Assembly (NCBI GenBank): GCA_041633555.1
Contig: JBFKFZ010000013.1
Coordinates: 1-64,000 of the forward strand
Length of the DNA: 64,000 bases
Reading direction: 5' to 3'
Origin: JAHEAO01 sp041633555
GTDB lineage: Bacteria; Pseudomonadota; Alphaproteobacteria; Rhodobacterales; Rhodobacteraceae
Positions within the stretch are counted from its first letter, which is position 1, and every line of letters starts with the position of its first letter. Below, one piece after another: positions 1-7,748 of the stretch. A program made the position numbers and the translations under genes. The notes under the pieces are model-generated. The model did no database searches. It saw only the letters and a list, made by a program, of their open reading frames with translations, and was not told the origin of the DNA.

Positions 1-480
1 CCCCAGCCGCCCGGGCGCGCGGGCCAGGAGCAGCGACCCGCCGACATCCGGCACCAGGCCAATGCCGCATTCCGGCATGGCGATCTGGCTGGTGTCGCCC
101 ACCACCCGGTGCGAGCCGTGGCAGGAAATGCCGACACCGCCGCCCATCGTGAAACCCTGCATGAAGGCGACATAGGGTTTGGGAAAGTTGAAGATCTTGG
201 CGTTCAGCCGGTACTCGTCGGCCCAATACTTGCGGCCATAACCGTAGTCTCCGGCGCTCGCGGTGGCATACATCTCGGCAATGTCGCCGCCCGCGCAGAA
301 TGCCCTGTCGCCCACCGCATCGATCACGACCAGCGCGACATCGGCGTCGTCAGCCCATTGATCAAGCGCCTGCTCGATCGCCAGGCACATCCCGTAGGTC
401 ATTGCATTCAGCGCCTTCGGTCGGTTCAGCGTGATCCGCCCGGCGGGTCCGGTCTTGTGGATGCGGATATCGTCGCTCAT
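1..480 (-). CDS. 3-hydroxyisobutyryl-CoA hydrolase (partial, 3' end outside window)
   Basis: Only the N-terminal 160 residues lie in the window. It is a crotonase-fold enzyme that hydrolyses 3-hydroxyisobutyryl-CoA in valine degradation, in the cytoplasm. Visible motifs are ITLNRPKALNAM near residue 16, the oxyanion-hole segment AFCAGGDI at 60-67, a MGGGVG turn further on, and PECGIGLVPDVGGS, whose PE...DVGGS form favours the hydrolase branch over plain enoyl-CoA hydratase. The ATG overlaps the TGA of the upstream acyl-CoA dehydrogenase remnant in an ATGA junction, so the two were translationally coupled. A generic enoyl-CoA hydratase is the alternative. The fold is certain; the exact substrate is inferred from motif and neighbours (mmsA lies 6 kb away). 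Confidence 0.85.
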   Translation of the reverse strand, partial: MSDDIRIHKTGPAGRITLNRPKALNAMTYGMCLAIEQALDQWADDADVALVVIDAVGDRAFCAGGDIAEMYATASAGDYGYGRKYWADEYRLNAKIFNFPKPYVAFMQGFTMGGGVGISCHGSHRVVGDTSQIAMPECGIGLVPDVGGSLLLARAPGRLG

Positions 481-812
481 CCGCGCCCTTCCAACGGCGA
501 CCGGGCGTCAATCAATCGCGTGATTTCTCGGCTTCCCCTTGGGATCTGATTCTCCTGCCAAAGGCGCATGATGTTATCGATGCAACAATTGGCTGGGTTA
601 CCATGACTGGGGAGCAGCCGATGGCGCTGATCGGCTACTACGCGTCCTGGCAGGGTCATGATGCGCTCTATCATCGCGCAGAACGATGTCGCATCCGGGG
701 CTCCGATGTCGTGCTTCCTCGCAGACCGCGCCCACCAGCCCGCCTTGTCCCGGGATCCGCCGTCGCTCAGACTTGGCCTGCCAAGTTGTTCCTCGGTCAG
801 CGCGAATTTCAT
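477..812 (-). pseudogene. isobutyryl-CoA dehydrogenase-like acyl-CoA dehydrogenase, internally deleted
   Basis: An open frame of about 111 residues that matches only the two ends of an acyl-CoA dehydrogenase, a flavoprotein usually near 380 residues. It opens MKFALTEEQ, the usual N-terminus, and then jumps to sequence resembling the C-terminal helical domain: DIGAPDATSFCAM, followed by a tail with the pattern QI-x2-G-x2-EI-x-RLI-x-ARS-x-LEGR expected at the end of isobutyryl-CoA dehydrogenase. Roughly 270-290 internal residues are missing, including the FAD/substrate core and catalytic Glu, so it cannot be active. The frame stays open and still ends in an ATGA overlap with the hydrolase gene. 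A longer in-frame start exists at 848, but the family N-terminus supports 812. Confidence 0.75.
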
Positions 813-830
813 GGCAGTACCTGGGTTGTG

Positions 831-850
831 AAATGAACACTTGTTCATTT
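831..850. promoter_or_regulatory. perfect 9-bp inverted repeat, TetR-type operator candidate
   Basis: AAATGAACA, a CT spacer, then TGTTCATTT: a perfect palindrome of 20 bp ending 18 bp upstream of the dehydrogenase remnant's ATG. Size and symmetry fit an operator for a TetR-family repressor, which often controls acyl-CoA catabolic genes. No TetR gene is present nearby, so the regulator is unknown. The site may be a relic of the original operon promoter. Confidence 0.45.
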
Positions 851-1521
851 TGTATCAGCGGCAACAGCGAAGCAAGGCGGCAGGGAACCCTAGGGCAGGT
901 ATTTTCGAGATTGACAATACTGACGGGGGATCTGCAGCGAAAAAGACTGAAAATCTCGTAACTGATTCGGGTGGGTGCTCTTCGTCGCACGGCAATGATT
1001 TCCTAAAAAATATCGACAGATTGCAATCTTGAGCCAAGCCCTCGAACCACAAATTCTACTTAAGGTTGCGGTTCGGGAACTAATCTGGCGGCAAATGACC
1101 GCTGACCGAAATCAGCAATTGAGGCAAGAAACCGCCGATGCTATCCTGCTATCCGTGAGAGAGCTTCCGGCGGCAGGGTTCAGTCGACGGGGGTGGGTAT
1201 CGAGGGAACTGAGTGATGGTGAGTCCTTCGATCCTGAATTGAAAAGGCAGTCTGGTACAGATGGTGTGACCGACCGCCGACGACTCTTCGGGGTCACAGA
1301 TACGCGCAGTTGCGCAGAAGTTAATTCTAGGTTGAGATTTCAATCAAGGGCGGGGCTTCGGCTCCGCCCGTTTTCTTTTGATCCGCCCTTGTAAGACCAA
1401 CGTTTCGACATGAGTTCCCAGACATCCACCGGGAATGCAAGTCGGGATGATCTGCTTACGAAGAGACGAGGCCAGTCTGACCCGGATCAACGCGCTTTTG
1501 CACGATTCGGAATCTGCTAGT
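851..1521. other. region without a convincing gene
   Basis: Short frames on both strands show no recognisable motif, no good ribosome-binding site and no family resemblance. The stretch lies between the dehydrogenase remnant and the first VPLPA-CTERM gene. Its only clear structure is the plus-strand terminator at 1348-1379. No tRNA is visible (no T-arm consensus). It may hold an sRNA ending at that terminator or be decayed sequence. Confidence 0.4.
1348..1379 (+). terminator. rho-independent terminator without an evident gene
   Basis: Stem GGGCGGGGC / GCTCCGCCC (one G-T pair) closed by a TTCG tetraloop and followed by GTTTTCTTTT. It is a strong plus-strand terminator, but no plus-strand coding gene precedes it in the window. 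Confidence 0.65.
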
Positions 1522-1553
1522 CAAAAGGGAAAAAGGCGCCCGAACAGGGCGCC
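1522..1553 (-). terminator. terminator of the VPLPA-CTERM gene
   Basis: On the minus strand GGCGCCC pairs with GGGCGCC over a 5-nt loop, followed by TTTT CCC TTTT. It sits about 30 bp after the stop codon of the VPLPA-CTERM gene that ends at 1581. Confidence 0.75.
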
Positions 1554-1580
1554 CTCTAAAAGAATAGATGTGACGAGGGC

Positions 1581-2243
1581 TCAAGCGGCCTTGCGACGCT
1601 TTCGAGTCACGAATGCTCCGATACCGAAGGCCGAAAGTAGCAGGGGAAGTGCGGCCGGCACCGGTATGACGCCAGGAGGAACGTTCACGTAGCTCTCACT
1701 TCTGTCATTGAGATGCGAACGCACGTGCATACCGATCCGGAATGCACCGCTGTCGATAGCCGCCAGAAGATCGGCGAAGGAAAAGCCGGCCATGAAAGTC
1801 AGATTGAACTGAAGATCATCGCCAATGGTCAGTCCGTTCACGCTTGCGCCCTGAGCATCTGCCAGAAGGCCAGAAGTAACACTGAAGCCGACAGCATTTC
1901 CACCGGGCAGATCACCGGGATTAGCCGTGCCGGCAGTGAAGTTGGTGCCGACCTGAACTGTTATGTCCGACGGCTGCATCGGCGCCTGGAACAGCGGCGT
2001 CCGATCGTCAAGGTAGATCTCGGTGACGTTGAGATTCGCGTTGACACCTGCCAGCACGTCGAAATTGAACAGTGCACCGCCCGCGCCATTGTCTGTGATA
2101 TCAACGAACAGTTGGTCGGTGCCGCCGGTGCTGCCATTTGAGGTTATCTGGCTGAAGCTCAGAGTTACGGCATTCGCGGCCCCCGCGAAAAGCCCAAGGC
2201 TCAGAGCAACGCCAGCGATCTTCAGAATTCTTCCCAGTCCCAT
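1581..2243 (-). CDS. VPLPA-CTERM sorting domain exoprotein
   Basis: A 220-residue secreted protein of unknown role. It has an N-terminal signal peptide (hydrophobic stretch after GRILKI, ending near GAANA at 22-26), a beta-rich Asn/Gly/Thr-rich body, and a textbook C-terminal sorting signal: IPVPAALPLLL, a hydrophobic helix, then the basic tail RKRRKAA. This tripartite tail is the VPLPA variant of PEP-CTERM and is recognised by an exosortase encoded elsewhere. Such proteins are exported and released or anchored at the envelope, often alongside exopolysaccharide. The start has AGGAA seven bases upstream. The gene is a monocistron with its own terminator. Confidence 0.85.
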   Translation of the reverse strand: MGLGRILKIAGVALSLGLFAGAANAVTLSFSQITSNGSTGGTDQLFVDITDNGAGGALFNFDVLAGVNANLNVTEIYLDDRTPLFQAPMQPSDITVQVGTNFTAGTANPGDLPGGNAVGFSVTSGLLADAQGASVNGLTIGDDLQFNLTFMAGFSFADLLAAIDSGAFRIGMHVRSHLNDRSESYVNVPPGVIPVPAALPLLLSAFGIGAFVTRKRRKAA

Positions 2244-2967
2244 GATAATTTCCTATTATAATAACTCGGCTGGGTCTAATGAACCCCAACACCACGTACC
2301 CACCATAGAGCCGTAATATGCTAACCTTTTTCTTGCCACATTTTCGGGATTTACTCAATCTGATTCAGGGATCCGGATCAGAATACAACCCGAGGATGCT
2401 AAGCCTTACCTAATTCAGAACAAACCTAGCAGTTTCGCTCTCTTTGTTTCGCGATTTAGGATAGTCAATTTGGACTTGTTCAAGGTCTGCGCGTTTATCG
2501 AGAGCGAAATTCACGTCCCGGTTGTCTTGACAGCACTCAGATTTGCCGAATCGCCGCAGACCTTCGTGACTTTCCAGAAGCAAGATTTCGACCATGCTGC
2601 TGAGCACACTTCGTCCGATCTCGCGACCGGGTATTCGATAGCAGAGACCTGATGCCACAGTCGCTCATTTGGGCCGCAAACTCGCGGGTCCAGTGGTACC
2701 GGCAAGTCGCTGTGGCCGGAAGTGATTCGTCGACCGGCAAGCCAGACCTGAGCGGCAACCAGCAGGGGCCACGCGGCCTGGGCATGGTCTTGAGAACAGG
2801 CACCAATCGGCGGTTGCAACCGGGCAAGAAAAAAGTATCGGCCAATACCTCTCGCCTCATTCTATGTAAATGTGGCAGGAATTCGCCGATGACCTGATCC
2901 CATCAGAGGGACGGGGAACTACGTACCTGGTTGGCCAAGTACGGCCATTTTTATAGGTGGTTTTGAC
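2244..2967. other. gene-free stretch between two VPLPA-CTERM genes
   Basis: About 720 bp holding the divergent upstream regions of the two exoprotein genes. Frames of 60-107 codons exist on both strands, but they lack family resemblance, plausible starts or consistent composition. It is locally more AT-rich than its neighbours. No repeat or RNA is recognised. Confidence 0.4.
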
Positions 2968-3650
2968 ATGGGATTTGGCTTGATTCCTAGCAGCATTAAG
3001 GCTGCAGTTTTGGTTGCGGGGCTTTCGGTTGGCCTGACGGGCGTAGCGAACGCCGCAACGGCGACATTCGACTTCACGGGTGGCAGCAATCACCTGTCAA
3101 TGTCCGAGGATTTTACTTCGACGGTTGGCCAGCTTTCCCTGACGGCCTCTGCGGAATACTACAGCGGAACATCAATCAGGTTGGGCCATTTCAGCCCCGG
3201 CATCGGCGCTTGCTTCAGTGTTCTGGGTATCTATTGCATCGATGACAGCCACGAGGTGGATGGAAACCCGGATGAGCGCGTGGTTCTCGATTTCTGGCCG
3301 CAATCCGTGTCGATCTCCAGCGTCATGTTCAATGCGCTTGACGGCAATGATGGAGCGTTTGACCTGTTCGCTGACACCGGGTCCGGGCTGGCGCTTGTCG
3401 GCACCTATCTTCTGGGGTCATCCATCGACCTGTCGGGCCTGAGCGGTACGGCAGCCAGATTTGCCTTTGGCGCAAGAGAGAATGGTAGGTGGTGTGGGTG
3501 GTTGGGTTGTTTTAACTACGTAACGACAGATTTCAAGATTGCGGGGTAACGGTCGATTAAGAGGTCTCTGCCGTTCCGCTTCCGGCCGGGGCGCTTCTGC
3601 TGCTGACCGGTCTTGGCGGTCTGGCTGTCGCACGTCGCCGCAAAGCTTGA
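2968..3650 (+). pseudogene. VPLPA-CTERM exoprotein with its sorting signal frameshifted off
   Basis: The main frame (2968-3549, 193 aa) starts with a ribosome-binding site (AGGTGG) and a signal peptide ending near GVANA, followed by a beta-rich body. It stops at TAA 3547-3549 without a sorting tail. Directly downstream, in another frame, 3561-3650 encodes a perfect tail: VPLPAGALLLL, GLGGLAVA, then ARRRKA and a stop. That frame is closed by TAA at 3558-3560, so at least two changes separate body and tail. As written, the product would be secreted but not processed by exosortase. Alternatives are real decay or sequencing error. Programmed frameshifting is unlikely because of the extra stop. 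Confidence 0.75.
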
Positions 3651-3672
3651 TCAGGATCGATGAAAGTTGCGA

Positions 3673-3705
3673 AAAGGGCGGGGCATTGCCGCGCCCTTTG
3701 GCTTT
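3673..3705 (+). terminator. terminator after the second VPLPA-CTERM gene
   Basis: AAAGGGC pairs with GCCCTTT around an inner GGGGC/GCCGC stem with one mismatch, followed by a T-rich stretch. It lies 23 bp after the displaced sorting-signal stop, which supports the original gene ending there. Confidence 0.6.
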
Positions 3706-3723
3706 GTGCGGTACCAAATGCCC

Positions 3724-4857
3724 TCACAGGTCCGCGTGAAATTCCTCGACGAGATGGTGGACCACGCCGCATAGCGCGTCGCTTTCGGACTTTCCCGCGT
3801 CGCGCGCCTGGGCGAGAACGGACCGCTGCTTCTCGGCGCTGGTGCCGTCGGCGAGCAGCTTGCGCAGCGCCTCGACCTCGGTCAGGCAATCCAGGAATTC
3901 CGCATCCTCCCCGATCAGCGCGATCAGCTCCTCGATCAGCACGTCGAAGGGCACGATCTCGGTCTGGCCGAAATCAATCATCCCTTCCAAAATGCCATAG
4001 CGCTGGGCGCGCCAGCGGTTCTCGGCGATCAGAAAGGATTCGTAGATCCGCCAGCGCTGGTTCTTGCGGGAAAGCCGCCAGAGCATGCGGGCAAGGCACT
4101 GGGTTGCGGCGGCGAGGGACAGCGTGGTTTCAAGCCGGGGCGAGACATCGCAGATCCGCGACTCGATCGTCGGGAAGCGCGACGAGGGTCTCAGATCCCA
4201 CCAGATCTTCGAGGCGTCCTCGATCAGCTTCAGCTCGACCAGCGTATCGACCGATCGCTCGAAAGCGCCCCAACTGTCCAGGCGCGGCGGCAGGCCGGTG
4301 CGGGGCAGGTTGTCAAACACCGTCAGCCGGTAAGAGGCGAGCCCGGTATCCTCGCCCTGCCAGAACGGGGAAGAGGCCGACATCGCGAGGAGATGCGGCA
4401 GGAAATAGCTGAGCTGGTTCATGACGTCGATGCGCATGTCCTTCGACTCGATGCCGACATGCACATGCATGCCGCAGATCAGCATCCGCCGTGCCACACC
4501 GCCAAGATCACGGCGCAGGTCGTTATAGCGTTCCTTGTCCGTATGGTGCTGCTGCTTCCAATCCGCGAACGGATGGCAGGAGGCGGCGATCGGTGACAGG
4601 CCGTGTTTCGCGGCATGTTTCGCCACGGTGCGGCGCAGGTGCCGCAAATCCTCGCGCGCCTCACCGATGGTCTGGCAGACGCCGCTGCCGATCTCGATCT
4701 GGCATTGCAGGAATTCCGGGCTGACCTTGCCTTCCAGATCCTTCTTGCAGGCTTCCATCAGCGTGTCAGGCGCGACCGCCAGATCCATCGTTTCATTGTC
4801 GACCAGAAGGTATTCTTCCTCGATCCCGATGGTGAAGTCCGGTTCCTTGACGGCCAT
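3724..4857 (-). CDS. YbdK-type carboxylate-amine ligase (glutamate-cysteine ligase family 2)
   Basis: A 377-residue protein of the GCS2 family, ATP-dependent ligases related to glutamate-cysteine ligase, cytoplasmic. Visible features are the N-terminal metal/ATP motif GIEEEYLLV at 11-19, QIEIGSG near 53, HVHVGIE around 130 and an Arg-rich C-terminal half (SRICDVSPRLET, RWRAQRYG). The length matches the family. Weak glutamate-cysteine ligase activity is known for E. coli YbdK, but the physiological reaction is unsettled. GGAGG lies 8 bases before the ATG. The cupredoxin gene upstream is on the same strand after a 78-bp gap, so the two may be cotranscribed. Confidence 0.85.
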   Translation of the reverse strand: MAVKEPDFTIGIEEEYLLVDNETMDLAVAPDTLMEACKKDLEGKVSPEFLQCQIEIGSGVCQTIGEAREDLRHLRRTVAKHAAKHGLSPIAASCHPFADWKQQHHTDKERYNDLRRDLGGVARRMLICGMHVHVGIESKDMRIDVMNQLSYFLPHLLAMSASSPFWQGEDTGLASYRLTVFDNLPRTGLPPRLDSWGAFERSVDTLVELKLIEDASKIWWDLRPSSRFPTIESRICDVSPRLETTLSLAAATQCLARMLWRLSRKNQRWRIYESFLIAENRWRAQRYGILEGMIDFGQTEIVPFDVLIEELIALIGEDAEFLDCLTEVEALRKLLADGTSAEKQRSVLAQARDAGKSESDALCGVVHHLVEEFHADL

Positions 4858-4935
4858 GGCAGTCGCCTCCCTGCAATTCGGTCAAGAAAAGCAGGAAGTT
4901 AACGGTGGAGCAAGGCTTGTGCCGCACCGCCGCGG

Positions 4936-5265
4936 TCAGCTGGCCTGAATGCTGCCCTTCATGTTGGCATGGTAGCGGCATTGATAGGCGTGGCCGCCTG
5001 CCGGGATCTCGACCTCGATCGAGGTTCCGGGCTGCAGCGTACCGGTATCGAAGGAACCATCAGCGGCGGTGGCGGTATGCGGGGCATTGTCTCGATTGAC
5101 GAACCGCACCGCCTGTCCTGCGGTGATGTCGAGTTGCGCCGGTTCGAAGGCGAACCCCTCGATTACCACTTCATGGGCGGCATGGCCTCCTGCACGGGCG
5201 GTGCCGGCAAGGGCAAAAGGGGCAGAGGCGGTCAGGGCAAGGGCGGTTCGTCTACGAATTTTCAT
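4936..5265 (-). CDS. periplasmic cupredoxin (amicyanin/plastocyanin-like)
   Basis: A 109-residue blue-copper-fold protein. The N-terminus MKIRRRTALALTASAPFAL and an ALAGTARA-like end form a signal peptide; the Arg run resembles a Tat signal without a strict consensus. Copper ligands are visible: His in NAPHTA, then Cys, His and Met in the C-terminal loop CRYHANM, the type 1 copper pattern. It probably carries electrons or copper in the periplasm, but no partner oxidase or dehydrogenase is adjacent. AGGAGG precedes the ATG at good spacing. Confidence 0.85.
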   Translation of the reverse strand: MKIRRRTALALTASAPFALAGTARAGGHAAHEVVIEGFAFEPAQLDITAGQAVRFVNRDNAPHTATAADGSFDTGTLQPGTSIEVEIPAGGHAYQCRYHANMKGSIQAS

Positions 5266-5452
5266 GATGGGCCTCCTTTACAATAAGCCTCCATCATGCA
5301 CCCCGATGGCTTTTCGGGCAAGCGGGCGCTTCGCCTCCTACTGCAAGGTATGGAACAGGAAGCCTAGGCGAGTGACGCCGCAAGATTGCTGTTGAGCGAC
5401 GCCACAGGTCTTCGCTACCTTCGGCAAGCAGGGATAGGGACAGGAGAACGCG

Positions 5453-6088
5453 ATGACGCCGAGCACATACGACCCCGAAGAGGTCCTCGGGTTCTGGTTC
5501 CCCGATACTGGTCACCAGCACAGCGTCGAAACCCACGCGGCGTTCTGGACGGAGCGGATGCAGGGCGGCATGGATGGCGGGATCATCGAGCGGTTTGCCG
5601 ACCTGACGCAGGCCGCAGCGACAGGAGAGCTGGATCACTGGGCGGAGACACCGCGCGGGCGGTTGGCGCTGCTGATCGCGCTCGACCAGTTTCCGCGATC
5701 TTTGTGGCGCGATAAGCCGGCTGCCTTTGCGCAGGACATCAAGGCCACGCGACTGGCGCTCGAAGGTCTCGAGAATGGCCATTTCGACAAGCTCGAACCG
5801 TGGGAGCAGGTTTTCTACGTCATCGCCATTTCGCACTGCGAAGGGCCCGATCACATGGACCGGCTGAACCGGCTCGACGAAATCGTCGAACGGATCATCG
5901 CCCGACAGGCCGATCACATGGCGCCCTTTGCCGACAGGTTTCGGGATCAGACAGCCCGTGTAAAGAAGGTCGTCGCGAATTACGGTCGCCACCCGCACCG
6001 CAATTCCATTCTCGGACGGCCCTCGACGGCCGCAGAACTCGCCTATATCGCCGAGGGTGATTTCCCGCATTTGCCCCGGTCAGAATAG
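5453..6088 (+). CDS. DUF924 family protein
   Basis: A 211-residue cytoplasmic protein of the DUF924 (TPR-like helical) family, common in proteobacteria and without established function. Family signatures visible are VLGFWFPD near the start, AFWTERM, LALLIALDQFPRSLWRD around 82-98, a Phe/Tyr-rich helix WEQVFYVIAISHCEG, and a C-terminal NYGRHPHRNSILGR segment. GGAG lies before the ATG. The gene is monocistronic and converges on mmsA. Confidence 0.85.
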   Translation: MTPSTYDPEEVLGFWFPDTGHQHSVETHAAFWTERMQGGMDGGIIERFADLTQAAATGELDHWAETPRGRLALLIALDQFPRSLWRDKPAAFAQDIKATRLALEGLENGHFDKLEPWEQVFYVIAISHCEGPDHMDRLNRLDEIVERIIARQADHMAPFADRFRDQTARVKKVVANYGRHPHRNSILGRPSTAAELAYIAEGDFPHLPRSE

Positions 6089-6098
6089 GCAGTATGCG

Positions 6099-6136
6099 AA
6101 AAACGGAGACAGGCGGCATGGTGACCGCCCGTTCCG
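6099..6136 (-). terminator. terminator of mmsA
   Basis: On the minus strand a long imperfect stem (CGGAACGGGCGG with CCGCCTGTCTCCG) is followed by TTTTT. It lies just after the mmsA stop, in the convergent space with the DUF924 gene. Confidence 0.65.
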
Positions 6137-6147
6137 CTAAGTTTCGC

Positions 6148-7647
6148 TTAGTCCATGGCCTTGAAATGGAACTCTCCGCCTTCCTTCAGGCCGCTTGGCC
6201 AGCGGGACGTCACGGTCTTGGTGCGGGTGTAGAACCGGAACGCATCCGGCCCGTGCTGGTTGAGGTCGCCGAAGCCTGACTTCTTCCAGCCGCCGAACGT
6301 GTGATAGGCCAAGGGCACCGGGATCGGCACGTTGATCCCGACCATGCCGATATTGATCCGGCTGGCGAAATCGCGTGCCGCATCGCCGTCGCGCGTGAAG
6401 ATCGCGGTGCCGTTGCCATATTCATGGTCCATCGCATAGCCCAGAGCCTCTTCGTAGGTCTTGGCCCGCACAGTCGACAGAACCGGGCCGAAGATCTCCT
6501 GGCGGTAGATGTCCATATCGGTCGTAACATGGTCAAAAAGGTGCGGGCCGACGAAAAACCCGTCTTCGTAGCCCTGCATCTTGAAGCCGCGGCCATCGAC
6601 CACGAGTTTCGCCCCCTGGTCGATCCCGGACTGCACCAGACGCTCGATATTGGCCTTGGCCGCAGCAGTAACGACGGGGCCGTAATCGACATCGTTTCCA
6701 GCGGTATAGGGGGCCACCTTCAGTTTCTCGATGCGCGGCACCAGTTTGTCGATCAGCGCATCGGCGGTTTCGTCACCGACTGGCACGGCGACCGAGATCG
6801 CCATGCAGCGTTCGCCGGCCGCACCGTAGCCTGCGCCCACCAGCGCATCCGCGGCCTGATCCATGTCAGCGTCCGGCATGATGATCATGTGGTTCTTGGC
6901 CCCGCCGAAGCACTGCACTCGCTTGCCATTGGCGCATCCGCGCGAATAGATGTACTGCGCGATCGGGGTGGAGCCGACGAAGCCCACCGCCTGGATGATC
7001 TCATTGTCGAGGATCGCGTCGACCGCTTCCTTGTCGCCATTCACCACCTGCAGCACGCCATCCGGCAGCCCGGCTTCCCTGAGCAGTTCGGCGAGCATCA
7101 GGGGGACCGACGGATCGCGTTCGGACGGTTTCAGGATGAAGGCGTTGCCGCAGGAGAGGGCGGGGGCCATCTTCCACATCGGGATCATTGCCGGGAAGTT
7201 GAACGGAGTGATTCCGGCAACGACGCCAAGAGGTTGGCGCATGGAATACATGTCTATCCCAGGTCCGGCGCCGTCGGTGAACTCGCCTTTCAGAAGATGC
7301 GGCGCGCCGATGCAGAACTCTACGACTTCAAGTCCGCGCTGCACGTCCCCCTTGGCATCGGGGATTGTCTTGCCATGCTCGCGGCTCAGCGCCTCTGCGA
7401 GCTTTTCCATATCGCGGTTGATCAGGCGTACGAACTCCATCATCACCCGCGCGCGCTTCTGCGGGTTGGTCGCTCCCCAGGCGATCTGCGCCCTGGCTGC
7501 GGCCGCGATGGCGGCATCGACCTCGTCCTTCGAGGCCAGCGGTACACGCGCCTGCACCTCGCCGGTCGCCGGGTTGAACACGTCCGCGAACCGGCCCGAT
7601 CCGCCATTGACCCGCTTGCCGCCGATGAAATGTGAAAGCTCGTCCAT
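6148..7647 (-). CDS. mmsA: methylmalonate-semialdehyde dehydrogenase (CoA-acylating)
   Basis: A 499-residue aldehyde dehydrogenase that converts methylmalonate semialdehyde to propionyl-CoA with NAD+ and CoA, the last specific step of valine catabolism; it can also act on malonate semialdehyde. MMSDH hallmarks are the MDELSHFIGGKRV start, GFVGSTPIAQYIYSRG, FGGAKNHMIIMPDAD and the catalytic cysteine in GAAGERCMA. The ATG at 7647 has GGGAGAG upstream and matches the family N-terminus; a longer frame to 7719 is not used. A LysR gene diverges 101 bp away and is the likely regulator. It probably works with the hydrolase at 1-480. Confidence 0.93.
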   Translation of the reverse strand: MDELSHFIGGKRVNGGSGRFADVFNPATGEVQARVPLASKDEVDAAIAAAARAQIAWGATNPQKRARVMMEFVRLINRDMEKLAEALSREHGKTIPDAKGDVQRGLEVVEFCIGAPHLLKGEFTDGAGPGIDMYSMRQPLGVVAGITPFNFPAMIPMWKMAPALSCGNAFILKPSERDPSVPLMLAELLREAGLPDGVLQVVNGDKEAVDAILDNEIIQAVGFVGSTPIAQYIYSRGCANGKRVQCFGGAKNHMIIMPDADMDQAADALVGAGYGAAGERCMAISVAVPVGDETADALIDKLVPRIEKLKVAPYTAGNDVDYGPVVTAAAKANIERLVQSGIDQGAKLVVDGRGFKMQGYEDGFFVGPHLFDHVTTDMDIYRQEIFGPVLSTVRAKTYEEALGYAMDHEYGNGTAIFTRDGDAARDFASRINIGMVGINVPIPVPLAYHTFGGWKKSGFGDLNQHGPDAFRFYTRTKTVTSRWPSGLKEGGEFHFKAMD

Positions 7648-7748
7648 CTGATCTCTCCCTTTGAGGTTCCTGGGCATCTTAGTCTTGCAATTCTGCCGGG
7701 AAAAGGGGCAGCTTCTCAAAGGCGTTTTGCGAAATTGCAGGGGTAACG

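Noticed and set aside
109..549. Plus-strand ORF over the hydrolase gene
   Set aside because: It is the antisense shadow of a clear crotonase gene, as expected in GC-rich DNA.
1140..1345. tRNA-like fold before the orphan terminator
   Set aside because: No T-arm GTTCGAATC-type sequence and no acceptor stem pairing could be found.
2410..2897. Overlapping short ORFs on both strands between the two VPLPA-CTERM genes
   Set aside because: No motif, no start signal, and mutually exclusive frames; nothing supports a transposase or other fragment.
3540..3565. Programmed ribosomal frameshifting into the VPLPA tail
   Set aside because: The tail frame has its own TAA (3558-3560) directly before it, so one shift could not join body and tail.
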